Positions 8,336-17,451 of a stretch of 64,000 nt of DNA are shown here, piece after piece. Within the stretch, counting starts at the first letter, position 1. Each line of letters begins with the position of its first letter. The stretch is from Cerasibacillus sp036516575 (GTDB lineage: Bacteria; Bacillota; Bacilli; Bacillales; Amphibacillaceae), in the NCBI RefSeq assembly GCF_036516575.1, contig NZ_DATBTY010000040.1, forward strand, positions 62,001 to 126,000, written 5' to 3'. A program made the position numbers and the translations under genes. The notes beneath the pieces are model-generated. The model was not told the DNA's origin and made no database searches. It saw only the letters and a program-made list of their open reading frames with translations.

Positions 8336-8387
8336 TTGACTTAAAGATAAAATATTTATAAACTAAATATGAATGATTATTCATTCA
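8336..8387 (+). promoter_or_regulatory. fadR promoter region with FadR operator
   Basis: TGAATGATTATTCATTCA at 8370-8387 fits the B. subtilis FadR consensus (TGAATGA-N-TA-N-TCATTCA type) and is nearly palindromic. It lies 26 bp before the fadR start codon. Upstream, TTGACT (8336-8341) and TATAAA (8357-8362) or TAAATA just before the operator are plausible promoter elements, although the spacing is not ideal. FadR bound here would cover the transcription start, implying autoregulation and control of fadB-etfBA, relieved by long-chain acyl-CoA. Confidence 0.75.
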
Positions 8388-8413
8388 CTTTGTGAGCGAG
8401 TAAGGAGATTTTT

Positions 8414-9004
8414 ATGATGAGAAAAAATAGACCAAAATACAAAGCAATTATTGATGGTGCCGTACAAGTAATAGCGGAAAATGGCTATCATGCATCACAA
8501 GTTTCAAAGATTGCCAAAAAAGCCGGTGTCGCTGACGGTACGATTTACCTCTATTTTAAAAACAAAGAGGATATCCTCATCTCTGTATTTAAAGAAAAAA
8601 TGGGGCAATTCATTCAAAAAATAGCTGAAGCAACTCATAGAGAGCAAGATGTAAAAAAGAAACTGCTCACATTAATTCAGTTGCATTTTGAACAACTAGC
8701 AGTCGATCACCATCTAGCTATTGTCACCCAATTGGAACTGCGACAATCAGATCCCAATATACGGATGCAAATCAATAATGTATTAAAAGATTACCTAGAT
8801 GTGATTGATATGATTCTCGAAGAAGGCATTGAGCAAAAAGTTGTTCGTAGTGATTTAAATATTCCGCTCATGCGCCAAATGATTTTCGGAACGATAGACG
8901 AGACCGTTACCAATTGGGTAATGAAAAATCAAAAATTTGATTTAGTAAGCCTCGCTCCAGACGTTCATAATCTATTAATGAATGGTTTACGAACAAATGA
9001 ATAG
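8414..9004 (+). CDS. fadR: TetR-family fatty acid metabolism repressor FadR
   Basis: 196 aa, the length of B. subtilis FadR (194-195 aa). The N-terminal helix-turn-helix is clear (VSKIAKKAGVADGTIYLYF, about residues 27-45); the rest is the helical acyl-CoA-binding domain. FadR represses beta-oxidation genes and is released by long-chain acyl-CoA. It lies between lcfA and fadB, and an exact-looking FadR box precedes it. AAGGAGA lies 6 nt before ATG 8414; a second ATG follows immediately and could be used instead. Confidence 0.92.
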   Translation: MMRKNRPKYKAIIDGAVQVIAENGYHASQVSKIAKKAGVADGTIYLYFKNKEDILISVFKEKMGQFIQKIAEATHREQDVKKKLLTLIQLHFEQLAVDHHLAIVTQLELRQSDPNIRMQINNVLKDYLDVIDMILEEGIEQKVVRSDLNIPLMRQMIFGTIDETVTNWVMKNQKFDLVSLAPDVHNLLMNGLRTNE

Positions 9005-9092
9005 TGTCATTTTCACTTATTTTGTTTCTTTTATAGTAAAAAAGGTGAGGATATTGTAATTTTTTGATAGAATGTCACTAAGGGGGGATAAA

Positions 9093-9866
9093 ATGAGTAT
9101 GCTTCAGTATGAGTTAGAAGATCAAATTGGTATCATCACAATTAAAAGTCCACCAGCAAACGCATTGTCTACGACTCTTTTAAATGAGCTCGGTCAATTG
9201 CTAGATCAGATTGAGAAAGAACAAGCGGCAAAAGTTATTGTGATTAAAGGCGATGGGAGATTTTTCTCTGCTGGTGCAGATGTGAAGCAGTTTACAACCT
9301 TACAGGAAGCATCTGATTTTAAAGCATTAGCACAGGGCGGTCAAAAGGTATTTGAGCGCATAGAAAATTTCTCAATCCCATTTATCGCAGCCATCCATGG
9401 TGCTGCTCTAGGTGGAGGATTAGAGCTTGCATTATCGTGTCATATTCGTGTTGTAACCGAAAAAGCTAAGCTAGGTTTACCAGAGTTATCACTAGGCATT
9501 ATTCCAGGATTTGCTGGAACACAGCGTTTACCTCGTTACGTAGGTGAGGCTAAAGCATATGAAATGATTTTAACAGGTGTTCCAATTACCGGACGTGAAG
9601 CGTATACTTTGGGGCTTGCTAACCAAGTTACTTCAGAGGATGAATTGCTAAATGAAGCGATGAATCTCGCAAAGCAGATTGCAGCGAAAAGCAAACCATC
9701 TATTGAACGCATCATGAAGTTAATTCCATATGCAAAAACGAGCCAGTTTGCTGAAGGTGTTGAGCAAGAAGCGATTCTATTTAGCGAGGTTTTTGGGTCA
9801 GAAGATGCAACAGAAGGGATCCAAGCATTTTTAGAAAAGCGTCAACCACAATTTAAAGACAAATAA
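9093..9866 (+). CDS. fadB: Enoyl-CoA hydratase
   Basis: 257 aa, crotonase fold. It hydrates trans-2-enoyl-CoA in beta-oxidation. The oxyanion hole and active-site motifs are present: FSAGADVKQF, AAIHGAALGGGLELALSC and PELSLGIIPGFAGTQRLPR, which carry the two glutamates expected of an active hydratase. ATG 9093 follows AAGGGGGGA by 5 nt; the upstream in-frame ATG 9072 has no ribosome binding site. Named fadB by synteny with B. subtilis (lcfA-fadR-fadB-etfB-etfA); it is not the fused multifunctional FadB of E. coli. Confidence 0.9.
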   Translation: MSMLQYELEDQIGIITIKSPPANALSTTLLNELGQLLDQIEKEQAAKVIVIKGDGRFFSAGADVKQFTTLQEASDFKALAQGGQKVFERIENFSIPFIAAIHGAALGGGLELALSCHIRVVTEKAKLGLPELSLGIIPGFAGTQRLPRYVGEAKAYEMILTGVPITGREAYTLGLANQVTSEDELLNEAMNLAKQIAAKSKPSIERIMKLIPYAKTSQFAEGVEQEAILFSEVFGSEDATEGIQAFLEKRQPQFKDK

Positions 9867-9894
9867 TAAGGCATACAGATTAGGAGGAACTGGA

Positions 9895-10668
9895 ATGAAT
9901 ATTTATGTACTATTAAAAAAGACATTTGATACTGAAGAAAAAATTGTTGTTTCAGATGGCCGTATTGAAGATGATAGTGCAGAATACATCATCAATCCGT
10001 ATGATGAATATGCAGTTGAAGAGGCAATTAATCAGCGTGATGAGCACGGCGGGGAAGTCACAGTTGTAACAGTAGGTGATGAAGACTCTGAGAAACAGCT
10101 CCGAACTGCTTTGGCGATGGGGGCCGACAAAGCGGTCTTAATTAATACTGAAGAAGATTTAGAAGAAGGCGACCAGTATACTACAACCGAAATTCTTGCC
10201 GCCTACTTTGAAGATAAAGATGTTGACCTCATTTTAGCAGGTAATGTTGCTATTGATGAGGCAAGTGGTCAAGTTGGACCAAGACTAGCTGAGAAATTAG
10301 ACATACCGTTTGTAACAACAATAGTCGATTTGTCTATTGAAAATGAAACCGTTCACATCGATAAGGATGTTGAAGGAGATGTGGAAAAGGTGGAAACAAG
10401 CTTGCCACTTCTCGTCACATGTCAACAAGGCTTAAATGAGCCACGTTATCCATCCTTACCTGGTATCATGAAAGCAAAGAGAAAACCACTAGAAGAATTA
10501 GAGCTTGATGATTTAGACTTAGATGAAGATGATTTAGAACCAAAAACAGAAACACTCGATGTCTTCCTACCACCCGAGAAAGAAGCAGGGCGTATCTTAG
10601 AAGGCGAAATTGAAGATCAGGTTAAAGAACTTGTATCACTACTAAAAAATGAAGCGAAAGTACTATAA
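9895..10668 (+). CDS. etfB: Electron transfer flavoprotein beta subunit
   Basis: 257 aa, matching the family. EtfB and EtfA form a cytoplasmic heterodimer carrying FAD and AMP. It takes electrons from acyl-CoA dehydrogenases to the quinone pool. The adenine-nucleotide-binding region is visible in VVTVGDEDSEKQLRTALAMG and in DLILAGNVAIDEASGQVGPRLAE. A strongly acidic stretch (EELELDDLDLDEDDLEP) near residues 198-215 suits the signature region. TAGGAGGAAC provides a good ribosome binding site; etfA follows 29 bp later. Confidence 0.95.
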   Translation: MNIYVLLKKTFDTEEKIVVSDGRIEDDSAEYIINPYDEYAVEEAINQRDEHGGEVTVVTVGDEDSEKQLRTALAMGADKAVLINTEEDLEEGDQYTTTEILAAYFEDKDVDLILAGNVAIDEASGQVGPRLAEKLDIPFVTTIVDLSIENETVHIDKDVEGDVEKVETSLPLLVTCQQGLNEPRYPSLPGIMKAKRKPLEELELDDLDLDEDDLEPKTETLDVFLPPEKEAGRILEGEIEDQVKELVSLLKNEAKVL

Positions 10669-10697
10669 ATATAGAGACATGGAAAGGAGAAACTCAC

Positions 10698-11675
10698 ATG
10701 AGTAAGGTATTAGTAATTGGGGAATCACGTGATGGTACATTAAGAAATGTAACGTTCGAAGCGATTGCAGCTGCAAAGAAAATTAAATCCGACGGTGAAA
10801 TCGTGGGCGTTCTCTGTGGGGATAGTAATCTAGATGAACTTGCACAAGAATTAATCTATTTTGGAGCAAACCGGGTTGTAACAGTAGCAGATGAAAAGTT
10901 AAGTCATTATACTTCTGACGGTTATGGACAAGCTGTTTTGGCTGTCATAGAAGATGAATCACCAGATGCTATCGTTATGGGACATACTGCAATTGGTAAA
11001 GACTTAACACCTAAAATTGCTAGTAAATTAGATACAGGACTTATTTCAGATGTGACAGAAATAAATGAAGAAGATGGACAAACAGTGTTCACGCGTCCAA
11101 TCTATTCAGGTAAAGCGTTTGAAAAGAAAGTAATCAATGAAGGTCTTGTTTTCGTTACTATTCGTCCAAACAACATACCTGCTCTTGAGCGTGATGAATC
11201 ACTTTCAGGTGACGTTGAAGCGAAAGATGTTGAAATAAAAGATTTACGGACAATTATTAAAGAAGTCATCCGTAAAAAATCTGAGGGTGTTGACTTATCT
11301 GAAGCAAGTATCGTTATTGCTGGAGGAAGAGCAGTTAAAAGTAAAGAAGGATTTGATTCTTTATATGAATTAGCTGACTTGTTAGGCGCAGCAGTCGGTG
11401 CTTCACGTGGAGCTTGTGATGCCGGATACTGTGACTATTCATTACAAATTGGACAAACAGGAAAAGTAGTCACACCTGACTTATATATCGCTTTTGGTAT
11501 CTCAGGTGCGATTCAACATTTAGCTGGAATGTCTAACTCAAAGATAATTGTAGCGATTAACAAAGACCCAGAAGCAAACATATTTAATATTGCTGACTAT
11601 GGTATTGTTGGCGATATGTTCGAAGTTCTACCATTACTTATTGAAGAGGTTAAGAAGATTAAAGCTGGCAATTAA
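10698..11675 (+). CDS. etfA: Electron transfer flavoprotein alpha subunit
   Basis: 325 aa. The C-terminal FAD-binding domain shows the family signature: SRGACDAGYCDYSLQIGQTG, then PDLYIAFGISGAIQHLAGM and the INKDPEANIFNIADYGIVGD block that holds FAD. The N-terminal domain pairs with EtfB. A good AAAGGAG precedes ATG 10698. A terminator directly after the gene closes the fatty-acid oxidation operon. Confidence 0.95.
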   Translation: MSKVLVIGESRDGTLRNVTFEAIAAAKKIKSDGEIVGVLCGDSNLDELAQELIYFGANRVVTVADEKLSHYTSDGYGQAVLAVIEDESPDAIVMGHTAIGKDLTPKIASKLDTGLISDVTEINEEDGQTVFTRPIYSGKAFEKKVINEGLVFVTIRPNNIPALERDESLSGDVEAKDVEIKDLRTIIKEVIRKKSEGVDLSEASIVIAGGRAVKSKEGFDSLYELADLLGAAVGASRGACDAGYCDYSLQIGQTGKVVTPDLYIAFGISGAIQHLAGMSNSKIIVAINKDPEANIFNIADYGIVGDMFEVLPLLIEEVKKIKAGN

Positions 11676-11685
11676 TACACTGCAA

Positions 11686-11720
11686 AAAAGATCTAGCTCG
11701 AATAGTGCTAGATCTTTTCA
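11686..11720 (+). terminator. Terminator after etfA
   Basis: AAAAGATCTAGC (11686-11697) pairs perfectly with GCTAGATCTTTT (11707-11718) around a 9-nt loop; the T-run is part of the 3' arm. Confidence 0.85.
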
Positions 11721-11835
11721 TTAGGGTGCATGATTTTATTCCCTTTAAGCAAACTGTTAGGTAAGGAATGACATTTAATGTTATACTCATTTTGCACTAG
11801 TCAATTAGACAGTAATGATTAAGGAGGATATGTAA

Positions 11836-12150
11836 ATGGCAATTCTTGATGTAACTGATCAAAACTTCGCAAAAGAAACAGCTGAAGGTTTAGTATTAGC
11901 TGACTTTTGGGCACCTTGGTGTGGACCATGTAAAATGATTGCACCAGTATTAGAGGATTTAGATAAAGAGTTAGGTGAAAAAGTACAAATCGTTAAACTT
12001 AATGTTGACGAAAACCAAGAAACAGCAGCAAAATTCGGTGTCATGAGTATTCCAACTTTACTTCTATTTAAAGACGGAAATGTAGTCGATCAAGTTGTCG
12101 GTTTCCGCCCAAAAGAAGCACTTGTTGATTTAGTTAACAAACATGCGTAA
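11836..12150 (+). CDS. trxA: Thioredoxin
   Basis: 104 aa, the exact length of B. subtilis TrxA. The redox site WCGPC places the cysteines at residues 29 and 32, and the cis-proline loop is SIPT. It reduces disulfides in cytoplasmic proteins including ribonucleotide reductase. AAGGAGGA stands 7-8 nt before ATG 11836. It has its own leader of about 115 bp after the etfA terminator and its own terminator, so it is probably monocistronic. TATACT at 11782-11787 may be a -10 element. The order etfA-trxA-uvrC is that of B. subtilis. Confidence 0.97.
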   Translation: MAILDVTDQNFAKETAEGLVLADFWAPWCGPCKMIAPVLEDLDKELGEKVQIVKLNVDENQETAAKFGVMSIPTLLLFKDGNVVDQVVGFRPKEALVDLVNKHA

Positions 12151-12154
12151 TCTT

Positions 12155-12203
12155 AAAAAGCAAATCCCTTGATACATGTTGTATCAAGGGATTTGCTTTT
12201 TAG
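12155..12203 (+). terminator. Terminator after trxA
   Basis: AAAAAGCAAATCCCTTGATAC pairs with the perfect complement ending in GGGATTTGCTTTTT (12181-12201), a stem of about 20 bp. The arms have both an A-run and a T-run, so it may act on both strands. Confidence 0.9.
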
Positions 12204-12271
12204 TTGTTATTCATAGTATGTTTAAAGTATAAGGGCGTTTTTTGGAACTGTTTTAAAGGAGATTGACAGTT

Positions 12272-14068
12272 ATGAACGATATCATAAAGGAAAAGCTGCA
12301 ACTTATCCCGGAAAAACCGGGTTGCTATTTAATGAAAGATAAGCATGGGACAGTTATTTATGTCGGGAAATCAAAAAAACTTAAAGACCGTGTTCGTTCC
12401 TACTTCACTGGAGCCCATGATAAAAAAACAACCCGACTTGTCCAAGAGATTACTGATTTTGAATATATTATTACCTCATCTGAAATGGAAGCTCTTATAC
12501 TGGAAATGAACTTAATTAAAAAGCATGATCCCAAATATAATGTGATGTTGAAAGACGATAAATCGTATCCCTATTTAAAAATTACTTCTGAACGCCATCC
12601 ACGTCTTTTGATTACACGTCAGGTGAAACATGATGGTGGTAAATATTTCGGTCCATACCCAAATGTGATTGCAGCAAGGGAAACAAAGCGTTTGCTTGAT
12701 CGACTTTACCCTTTAAGAAAGTGTAATAATCCTCGTGGGAGATATTGTTTATATTATCATATGGGACAATGTTTAGCGTGCAGTCATCAACCACCTACAA
12801 AAGAAGAATATGATGTGATCACCCGAGATATTACTTCCTTCTTACAAGGAGGATATAAAGGGATTAAAAAAACACTGGAAGAAAAAATGTTTAAAGCAAG
12901 TGATCAGTTAAACTTTGAACGGGCTAAAGAATATCGTGATCAAATTCAACATATTCAGGCTGTGATGGAACAACAAAAAATTATTTTAAATGAAAAAATT
13001 GATTTAGATATTTTCGGGTATCATTATGATAAAGGATGGATGTGTGTCCAGGTCTTTTTTGTCCGTCAAGGAAAGTTGATTGAAAGAGAGGTATCTGTCT
13101 TTCCTTATTTAGATGAAGCCGAAGGTGTATTCATTTCTTTTATTGCGCGTTTCTATATGCATAAACATCACCCAAAACCGAGACGCATTCTATTGCCAAT
13201 TGGAACGGAAACAGAATTATTAAAGAAGCTTTTGGGGGTGGATGTGCATACACCGTTTCGTGGAAAAAAACGCGAACTTGTTGAAATGGCGATGAAAAAT
13301 GCTAAAGTGTCTCTTGCAGAAAGGTTTTCTCTGATTGAACGGGATGAAGAACGAACGATTGTTGCAGTAGAGAAACTAGGTGATGCACTTCAGATTGAAA
13401 CCCCACGCCGGATTGAGGCGTTTGATAACTCAAATATCCAAGGTGTTGATCCAGTTTCCGCAATGGTTGTTTTTATTGATGGAAAACCAGCCAAGAAAGA
13501 GTATCGTAAGTATAAGATTAAACATGTCAAAGGTCCAGATGACTATGATACAATGCGCGAAGTTATCCGTCGGCGTTATACACGCGTTTTAAAGGAAAAT
13601 CTTCCACTGCCGGATTTAATCATTGTTGATGGTGGTAAAGGACAGATGAGTGCGGCGCGTGATGTATTAGAAAATGAGCTTAGCCTGGATATCCCACTTA
13701 GCGGTTTAGTTAAAGATGAGTACCATCGAACGAGTGAGCTATTGTATGGGAACCCACCAGATGTCATCCCACTATCGCGAAAGTCACAAGAGTTTTATCT
13801 CGTTCAGAGAATCCAAGATGAAGTACACCGGTTTGCTATTACGTTTCATCGTAAGCGTCGTGAAAAAGGGATGTTTCAATCTGAGCTCGATCATATTCCA
13901 GGTGTCGGAGAAAAACGAAAAAGGACATTAATGCGTCATTTTAAATCGCTAGACCGTATAAGGGGTGCACAAATAGAAGATCTGACCAAGTTAGGCATCC
14001 CGCATAACGTTGCCAATGAAGTGATTGAACATCTGAATAAAGAGAAAGAAGAGCAACATAATCATTAA
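12272..14068 (+). CDS. uvrC: UvrABC excinuclease subunit C
   Basis: 598 aa, identical in length to B. subtilis UvrC. UvrC makes both incisions around DNA lesions after UvrB loading. The GIY-YIG nuclease domain is N-terminal (PGCYLMKDKHGTVIYVGK), a UVR UvrB-binding motif lies near residues 205-240 (LEEKMFKASDQLNFERAKEY), the RNase H-like 5' nuclease follows (EAFDNSNIQG, IIVDGGKGQ) and a C-terminal helix-hairpin-helix ends it (IPGVGEKRKRTLMRHF). ATG 12272 was chosen; an in-frame TTG at 12263 is too near the AAAGGAG site. Confidence 0.96.
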   Translation: MNDIIKEKLQLIPEKPGCYLMKDKHGTVIYVGKSKKLKDRVRSYFTGAHDKKTTRLVQEITDFEYIITSSEMEALILEMNLIKKHDPKYNVMLKDDKSYPYLKITSERHPRLLITRQVKHDGGKYFGPYPNVIAARETKRLLDRLYPLRKCNNPRGRYCLYYHMGQCLACSHQPPTKEEYDVITRDITSFLQGGYKGIKKTLEEKMFKASDQLNFERAKEYRDQIQHIQAVMEQQKIILNEKIDLDIFGYHYDKGWMCVQVFFVRQGKLIEREVSVFPYLDEAEGVFISFIARFYMHKHHPKPRRILLPIGTETELLKKLLGVDVHTPFRGKKRELVEMAMKNAKVSLAERFSLIERDEERTIVAVEKLGDALQIETPRRIEAFDNSNIQGVDPVSAMVVFIDGKPAKKEYRKYKIKHVKGPDDYDTMREVIRRRYTRVLKENLPLPDLIIVDGGKGQMSAARDVLENELSLDIPLSGLVKDEYHRTSELLYGNPPDVIPLSRKSQEFYLVQRIQDEVHRFAITFHRKRREKGMFQSELDHIPGVGEKRKRTLMRHFKSLDRIRGAQIEDLTKLGIPHNVANEVIEHLNKEKEEQHNH

Positions 14069-14235
14069 ATAATGATCTTTATGAAGGGTAAAATCGTTCT
14101 AGTTGCTATGGAATACGGCTCCAACCTTTAAAGTTATTTTATTTAGGCGCCTTCCGTGATGAACGATGTGATTTTGTTTTTAAAAATAATGCCCTGTAAG
14201 AGCTAGAAATTATTGTTCGCTCAATTACCAAAATG
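14069..14235. other. Intergenic spacer, uvrC to yslB
   Basis: No gene or clear signal is seen apart from the terminator at its right edge. In B. subtilis the aspartokinase gene lysC lies near here; none is found. Confidence 0.5.
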
Positions 14236-14263
14236 AAAAGGGGCTTGTATGGGCCCCTTTTGA
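14236..14263. terminator. Terminator of yslB (bidirectional)
   Basis: AAAAGGGGC (14236-14244) pairs with GCCCCTTTT (14253-14261) between the convergent uvrC and yslB genes. On the minus strand the stem is followed by a T-rich stretch, so it mainly serves yslB. Confidence 0.75.
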
Positions 14264-14265
14264 AG

Positions 14266-14697
14266 TTATTCGGTATAAAATACAGTGAATTCAACTTTTC
14301 CGATTCGGTCATGCGTCTTAACCGTACATTCACATTCGATTTCTTTTAATTGCTGCATTGCTTCAGCTAGAAAACCCGCTTCCATTAAAAAGTCTGTCTT
14401 GATTTTTGTATGTAATCGTTGAGCAACTGAATCAGCTAATAGAGAGAATAAAACACGATTTCGTTTTTCTTTCATTAATTCCAATTTCCCCCAACCCATT
14501 TGGTCAAAGAAATAAATAACATCTCCTAATGTTGTGATTGCAAATTTCCTCGCCATGTTCTTGCCCATGAAATAAATAATCGTATCTTTTTCAGTTCCAA
14601 GTAAATCTGCTAAACCAATATACCGAAGAACGTCATAACCTGCTCCTGATGTTTGCACATTTTCTAGAACAGACACAGATAGTTTTTCTTCTTTCAT
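14266..14697 (-). CDS. yslB: DUF2507 protein YslB
   Basis: 143 aa from the preferred start; the open frame extends 8 codons further upstream to 14721. The sequence fits the DUF2507/YslB family, a small alpha/beta fold related to ligand-binding V4R-like domains, with GYDVLRYIGLADLLG and an ending rich in beta strands. Function is unknown. The start at 14697 follows GAAAGGA by 8 nt on the minus strand. YslB lies between uvrC and sdhC in B. subtilis too, and here it is transcribed away from sdhC. Confidence 0.8.
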   Translation of the reverse strand: MKEEKLSVSVLENVQTSGAGYDVLRYIGLADLLGTEKDTIIYFMGKNMARKFAITTLGDVIYFFDQMGWGKLELMKEKRNRVLFSLLADSVAQRLHTKIKTDFLMEAGFLAEAMQQLKEIECECTVKTHDRIGKVEFTVFYTE

Positions 14698-14859
14698 GAA
14701 TGACATCCTTTCTCTAATCATCGACCATAAATATATTTACAGTGCATAAGTCCTATTCTTATTATCCAATCTATTTATGAATTGTGCAATACTGTTTTCC
14801 ATGTTAATAATAAAAAAACATGACAATTATTCAAAAAAGGAATTAAATATTCCGTTTCC

Positions 14860-14956
14860 TTGACGCTTTTTGTTGTTAGAAGTACAATAAGTATGGTACA
14901 AATTGTACATCATAGTAGTAAAATGAGCCTCAATTAAATGAGGCGCTCATTTTACC
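14860..14956 (+). promoter_or_regulatory. sdhCAB promoter and leader structures
   Basis: TTGACG (14860-14865) and TACAAT (14883-14888) are spaced by 17 bp, an excellent vegetative promoter. Near the expected start is an inverted repeat GTACAA-A-TTGTAC (about 14897-14909). A strong hairpin follows: TAAAATGAGCCTCA (14918-14931) pairs with TGAGGCGCTCATTTTA (14939-14954) with a 2-nt bulge, about 14 bp. No T-run follows, so it may stabilise the transcript or regulate it rather than terminate. The sdhC start is about 70 nt downstream. Confidence 0.65.
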
Positions 14957-15023
14957 AATTCGTACAACATGCCAAACTTTTAATTAACAATTGTAAAAAT
15001 AATTACTTTGAGGGGGGTAGCAC

Positions 15024-15635
15024 ATGGCAGAGCGTAGAGAATTTTTTTATAGGAGATTACATTCATTATTAGGAGTTATTCCTATCGGGCTGTTTTTAGT
15101 ACAGCATTTATTTATTAACCATTTTGCTGTATATGGTGCAGAAAGTTTTAATAAGGCAGCACAATTTATGTTTGATTTACCTTTTCGACCGGTTTTAGAA
15201 ATTTTTGTTATCTTTCTGCCGATATTGTTTCATGCTATTTTGGGGGTTTACATTGTCTTTACAGCGCGAAACAACACTAGGAAATATAGTTTTTCCCGCA
15301 ATATCCTATTTTTCTTACAACGATTTACAGGAATTGTAACGTTGATTTTCATTGCTTGGCATGTTTGGGAAACACGTGTACAAGTTGCACTAGGTAATGC
15401 GGAAGTTTCTTTCAGCTTTATGGAAAGTGTTTTAGCAAGTCCAGTTATTTTCTGGTTCTATGTTATTGGGGTAATTTCTACTGTTTTTCACTTTGCTAAC
15501 GGTTTATGGGGCTTTATGGTAACTTGGGGCTTTACACAAACACCAAGATCACAACAAATCGTTACATATTTAACAATACTTGTGTTCTTAGCAGTTAGCT
15601 ATTTAGGACTACGAGCTTTATTTGCATTTGTTTAA
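15024..15635 (+). CDS. sdhC: Succinate dehydrogenase cytochrome b558 subunit
   Basis: 203 aa, five hydrophobic helices, matching the single-polypeptide B. subtilis-type SdhC that anchors SdhAB and carries two b haems. Histidines suited to haem ligation are visible in several helices (LVQHLFINHF, LFHAILG, IAWHVWE, TVFHFANG). It passes electrons from succinate to menaquinone. A strong GAGGGGGGT site precedes ATG 15024. First gene of the sdhCAB operon; sdhA follows 45 bp later. Confidence 0.95.
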   Translation: MAERREFFYRRLHSLLGVIPIGLFLVQHLFINHFAVYGAESFNKAAQFMFDLPFRPVLEIFVIFLPILFHAILGVYIVFTARNNTRKYSFSRNILFFLQRFTGIVTLIFIAWHVWETRVQVALGNAEVSFSFMESVLASPVIFWFYVIGVISTVFHFANGLWGFMVTWGFTQTPRSQQIVTYLTILVFLAVSYLGLRALFAFV

Positions 15636-15680
15636 TTGGGATATGATGTTTTGAATTAGAGATGAAGGAGTGAGTGATTA

Positions 15681-17429
15681 ATGAAAAATCGTAGAGTTGC
15701 TGTTGTTGGCGGTGGTCTTGCTGGACTAATGGCGACAATTAAAGCAGCAGAAGCTGGTGTAAGCGTTGATTTATTTTCAATCGTACCTGTAAAACGCTCT
15801 CACTCTGTCTGTGCTCAAGGTGGCATTAACGGTGCGGTGAATACGAAGGGTGAGGGAGATTCACCTTGGATTCACTTTGATGATACAGTATACGGTGGTG
15901 ACTTCTTAGCTAACCAACCGCCAGTAAAGGCGATGTGTGAAGCTGCACCTGGAATTATTAATTTATTAGATCGTATGGGAGTCATGTTTAACCGTACACC
16001 AGAAGGTTTACTCGACTTTAGACGTTTCGGTGGAACACAACATCACCGCACGGCATTTGCGGGAGCTACAACAGGTCAACAACTTTTATATGCCCTTGAT
16101 GAACAAGTGAGGCGCTGGGAAGTAGAAGGGCTTGTAACAAAGTATGAAGGTTGGGAGTTCATCGAAGCCATTATTGATAATGGTGTTGGTAAAGGAATTG
16201 TTGCACAAAATATTAAAACGCATGAAATCAAAGCATTCCGTGCAGATGCAACAATCTTTGCAACAGGTGGTCCAGGAATTATTTTTGGAAAATCAACAAA
16301 CTCCATCATTAATACTGGATCAGCAGCAAGTAAACTTTATCAGCAAGGTGTCCGCTATGCAAATGGAGAATTTATTCAAATTCACCCAACGGCAATCCCT
16401 GGTGATGACAAACTACGTCTCATGAGTGAATCAGCACGTGGAGAAGGTGGGCGCGTTTGGACATATAAAGATGGTGAGCCATGGTATTTCCTAGAAGAAA
16501 AGTACCCAGCATATGGAAACTTAGTACCACGTGATATTGCGACACGCGAAATATTCGATGTATGTGTTAATCAGAAACTAGGAATAAATGGCGAAAACAT
16601 GGTCTATCTTGATTTATCACATAAGGATCCGAAAGAACTCGATGTTAAATTAGGTGGAATCATTGAGATTTATGAGAAATTCGTCGGGGATGACCCGCGA
16701 AAAGTACCAATGAAAATATTCCCTGCTGTTCACTATTCAATGGGTGGACTATGGGTAGATTATAATCAAATGACAAATATTCCTGGTATTTTCGCTGCAG
16801 GTGAGTGTGATTATTCAATGCACGGTGGTAACCGTTTAGGAGCTAACTCCTTACTATCGGCTATTTATGGTGGAATGGTTGCTGGACCGAAAGCAATTGA
16901 ATATATTGATGGTCTGGAAACACATGTAGAAGATTTACCATCAAGTCTTTACGAAGAGTCTGCTAAGAAAGAACAAGAGAATTTTGAAGCATTATTAAAT
17001 ATGGATGGTAATGAAAACGCATATAAACTTCACCATGAACTCGGTGAATGGATGACTAAAAACGTCACGGTTGTACGTCATAACAAGAATTTACTCGAAA
17101 CAGACGAGAAAATACAAGAGTTACTAGAACGTTGGGACAATATCAATATTAATGATACGTCACGATGGAGTAATTCAGGTGTTATGTTTACACGTCAATT
17201 GAAAAACATGCTACACCTGGCTCGTGTTATTACGCTCGGTGCTTATAACCGTGATGAGAGCCGTGGGGCACATTATAAACCAGAATTCCCTGATCGTAAT
17301 GATGAAGACTGGTTAAAGACAACCATCGCGATGTTTGACGAAAAGAAAAATGCTCCTGAATTTAGTTATGAGGATGTTGATGTGTCACTAATCAAGCCTC
17401 GTAAGCGTGACTATACAAAGAGCAAATAA
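15681..17429 (+). CDS. sdhA: Succinate dehydrogenase flavoprotein subunit
   Basis: 582 aa. It oxidises succinate to fumarate with covalently bound FAD. The N-terminal dinucleotide motif is VVGGGLAGLMA; the FAD-attachment histidine is in RSHSVCAQGGING; substrate-site residues lie in GGTQHHRTAF, SARGEGGRVW and HYSMGGLWVD, and GANSLLSAIYGG marks the second FAD-binding segment. AAGGAG precedes ATG 15681. sdhB follows 22 bp downstream. Confidence 0.97.
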   Translation: MKNRRVAVVGGGLAGLMATIKAAEAGVSVDLFSIVPVKRSHSVCAQGGINGAVNTKGEGDSPWIHFDDTVYGGDFLANQPPVKAMCEAAPGIINLLDRMGVMFNRTPEGLLDFRRFGGTQHHRTAFAGATTGQQLLYALDEQVRRWEVEGLVTKYEGWEFIEAIIDNGVGKGIVAQNIKTHEIKAFRADATIFATGGPGIIFGKSTNSIINTGSAASKLYQQGVRYANGEFIQIHPTAIPGDDKLRLMSESARGEGGRVWTYKDGEPWYFLEEKYPAYGNLVPRDIATREIFDVCVNQKLGINGENMVYLDLSHKDPKELDVKLGGIIEIYEKFVGDDPRKVPMKIFPAVHYSMGGLWVDYNQMTNIPGIFAAGECDYSMHGGNRLGANSLLSAIYGGMVAGPKAIEYIDGLETHVEDLPSSLYEESAKKEQENFEALLNMDGNENAYKLHHELGEWMTKNVTVVRHNKNLLETDEKIQELLERWDNININDTSRWSNSGVMFTRQLKNMLHLARVITLGAYNRDESRGAHYKPEFPDRNDEDWLKTTIAMFDEKKNAPEFSYEDVDVSLIKPRKRDYTKSK

Positions 17430-17451
17430 AAAGTGGAGGGAGTTTAAAGAC

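Noticed and set aside
13380..13592. 70-aa frame within uvrC
   Set aside because: It overlaps uvrC completely in another frame without a ribosome binding site.
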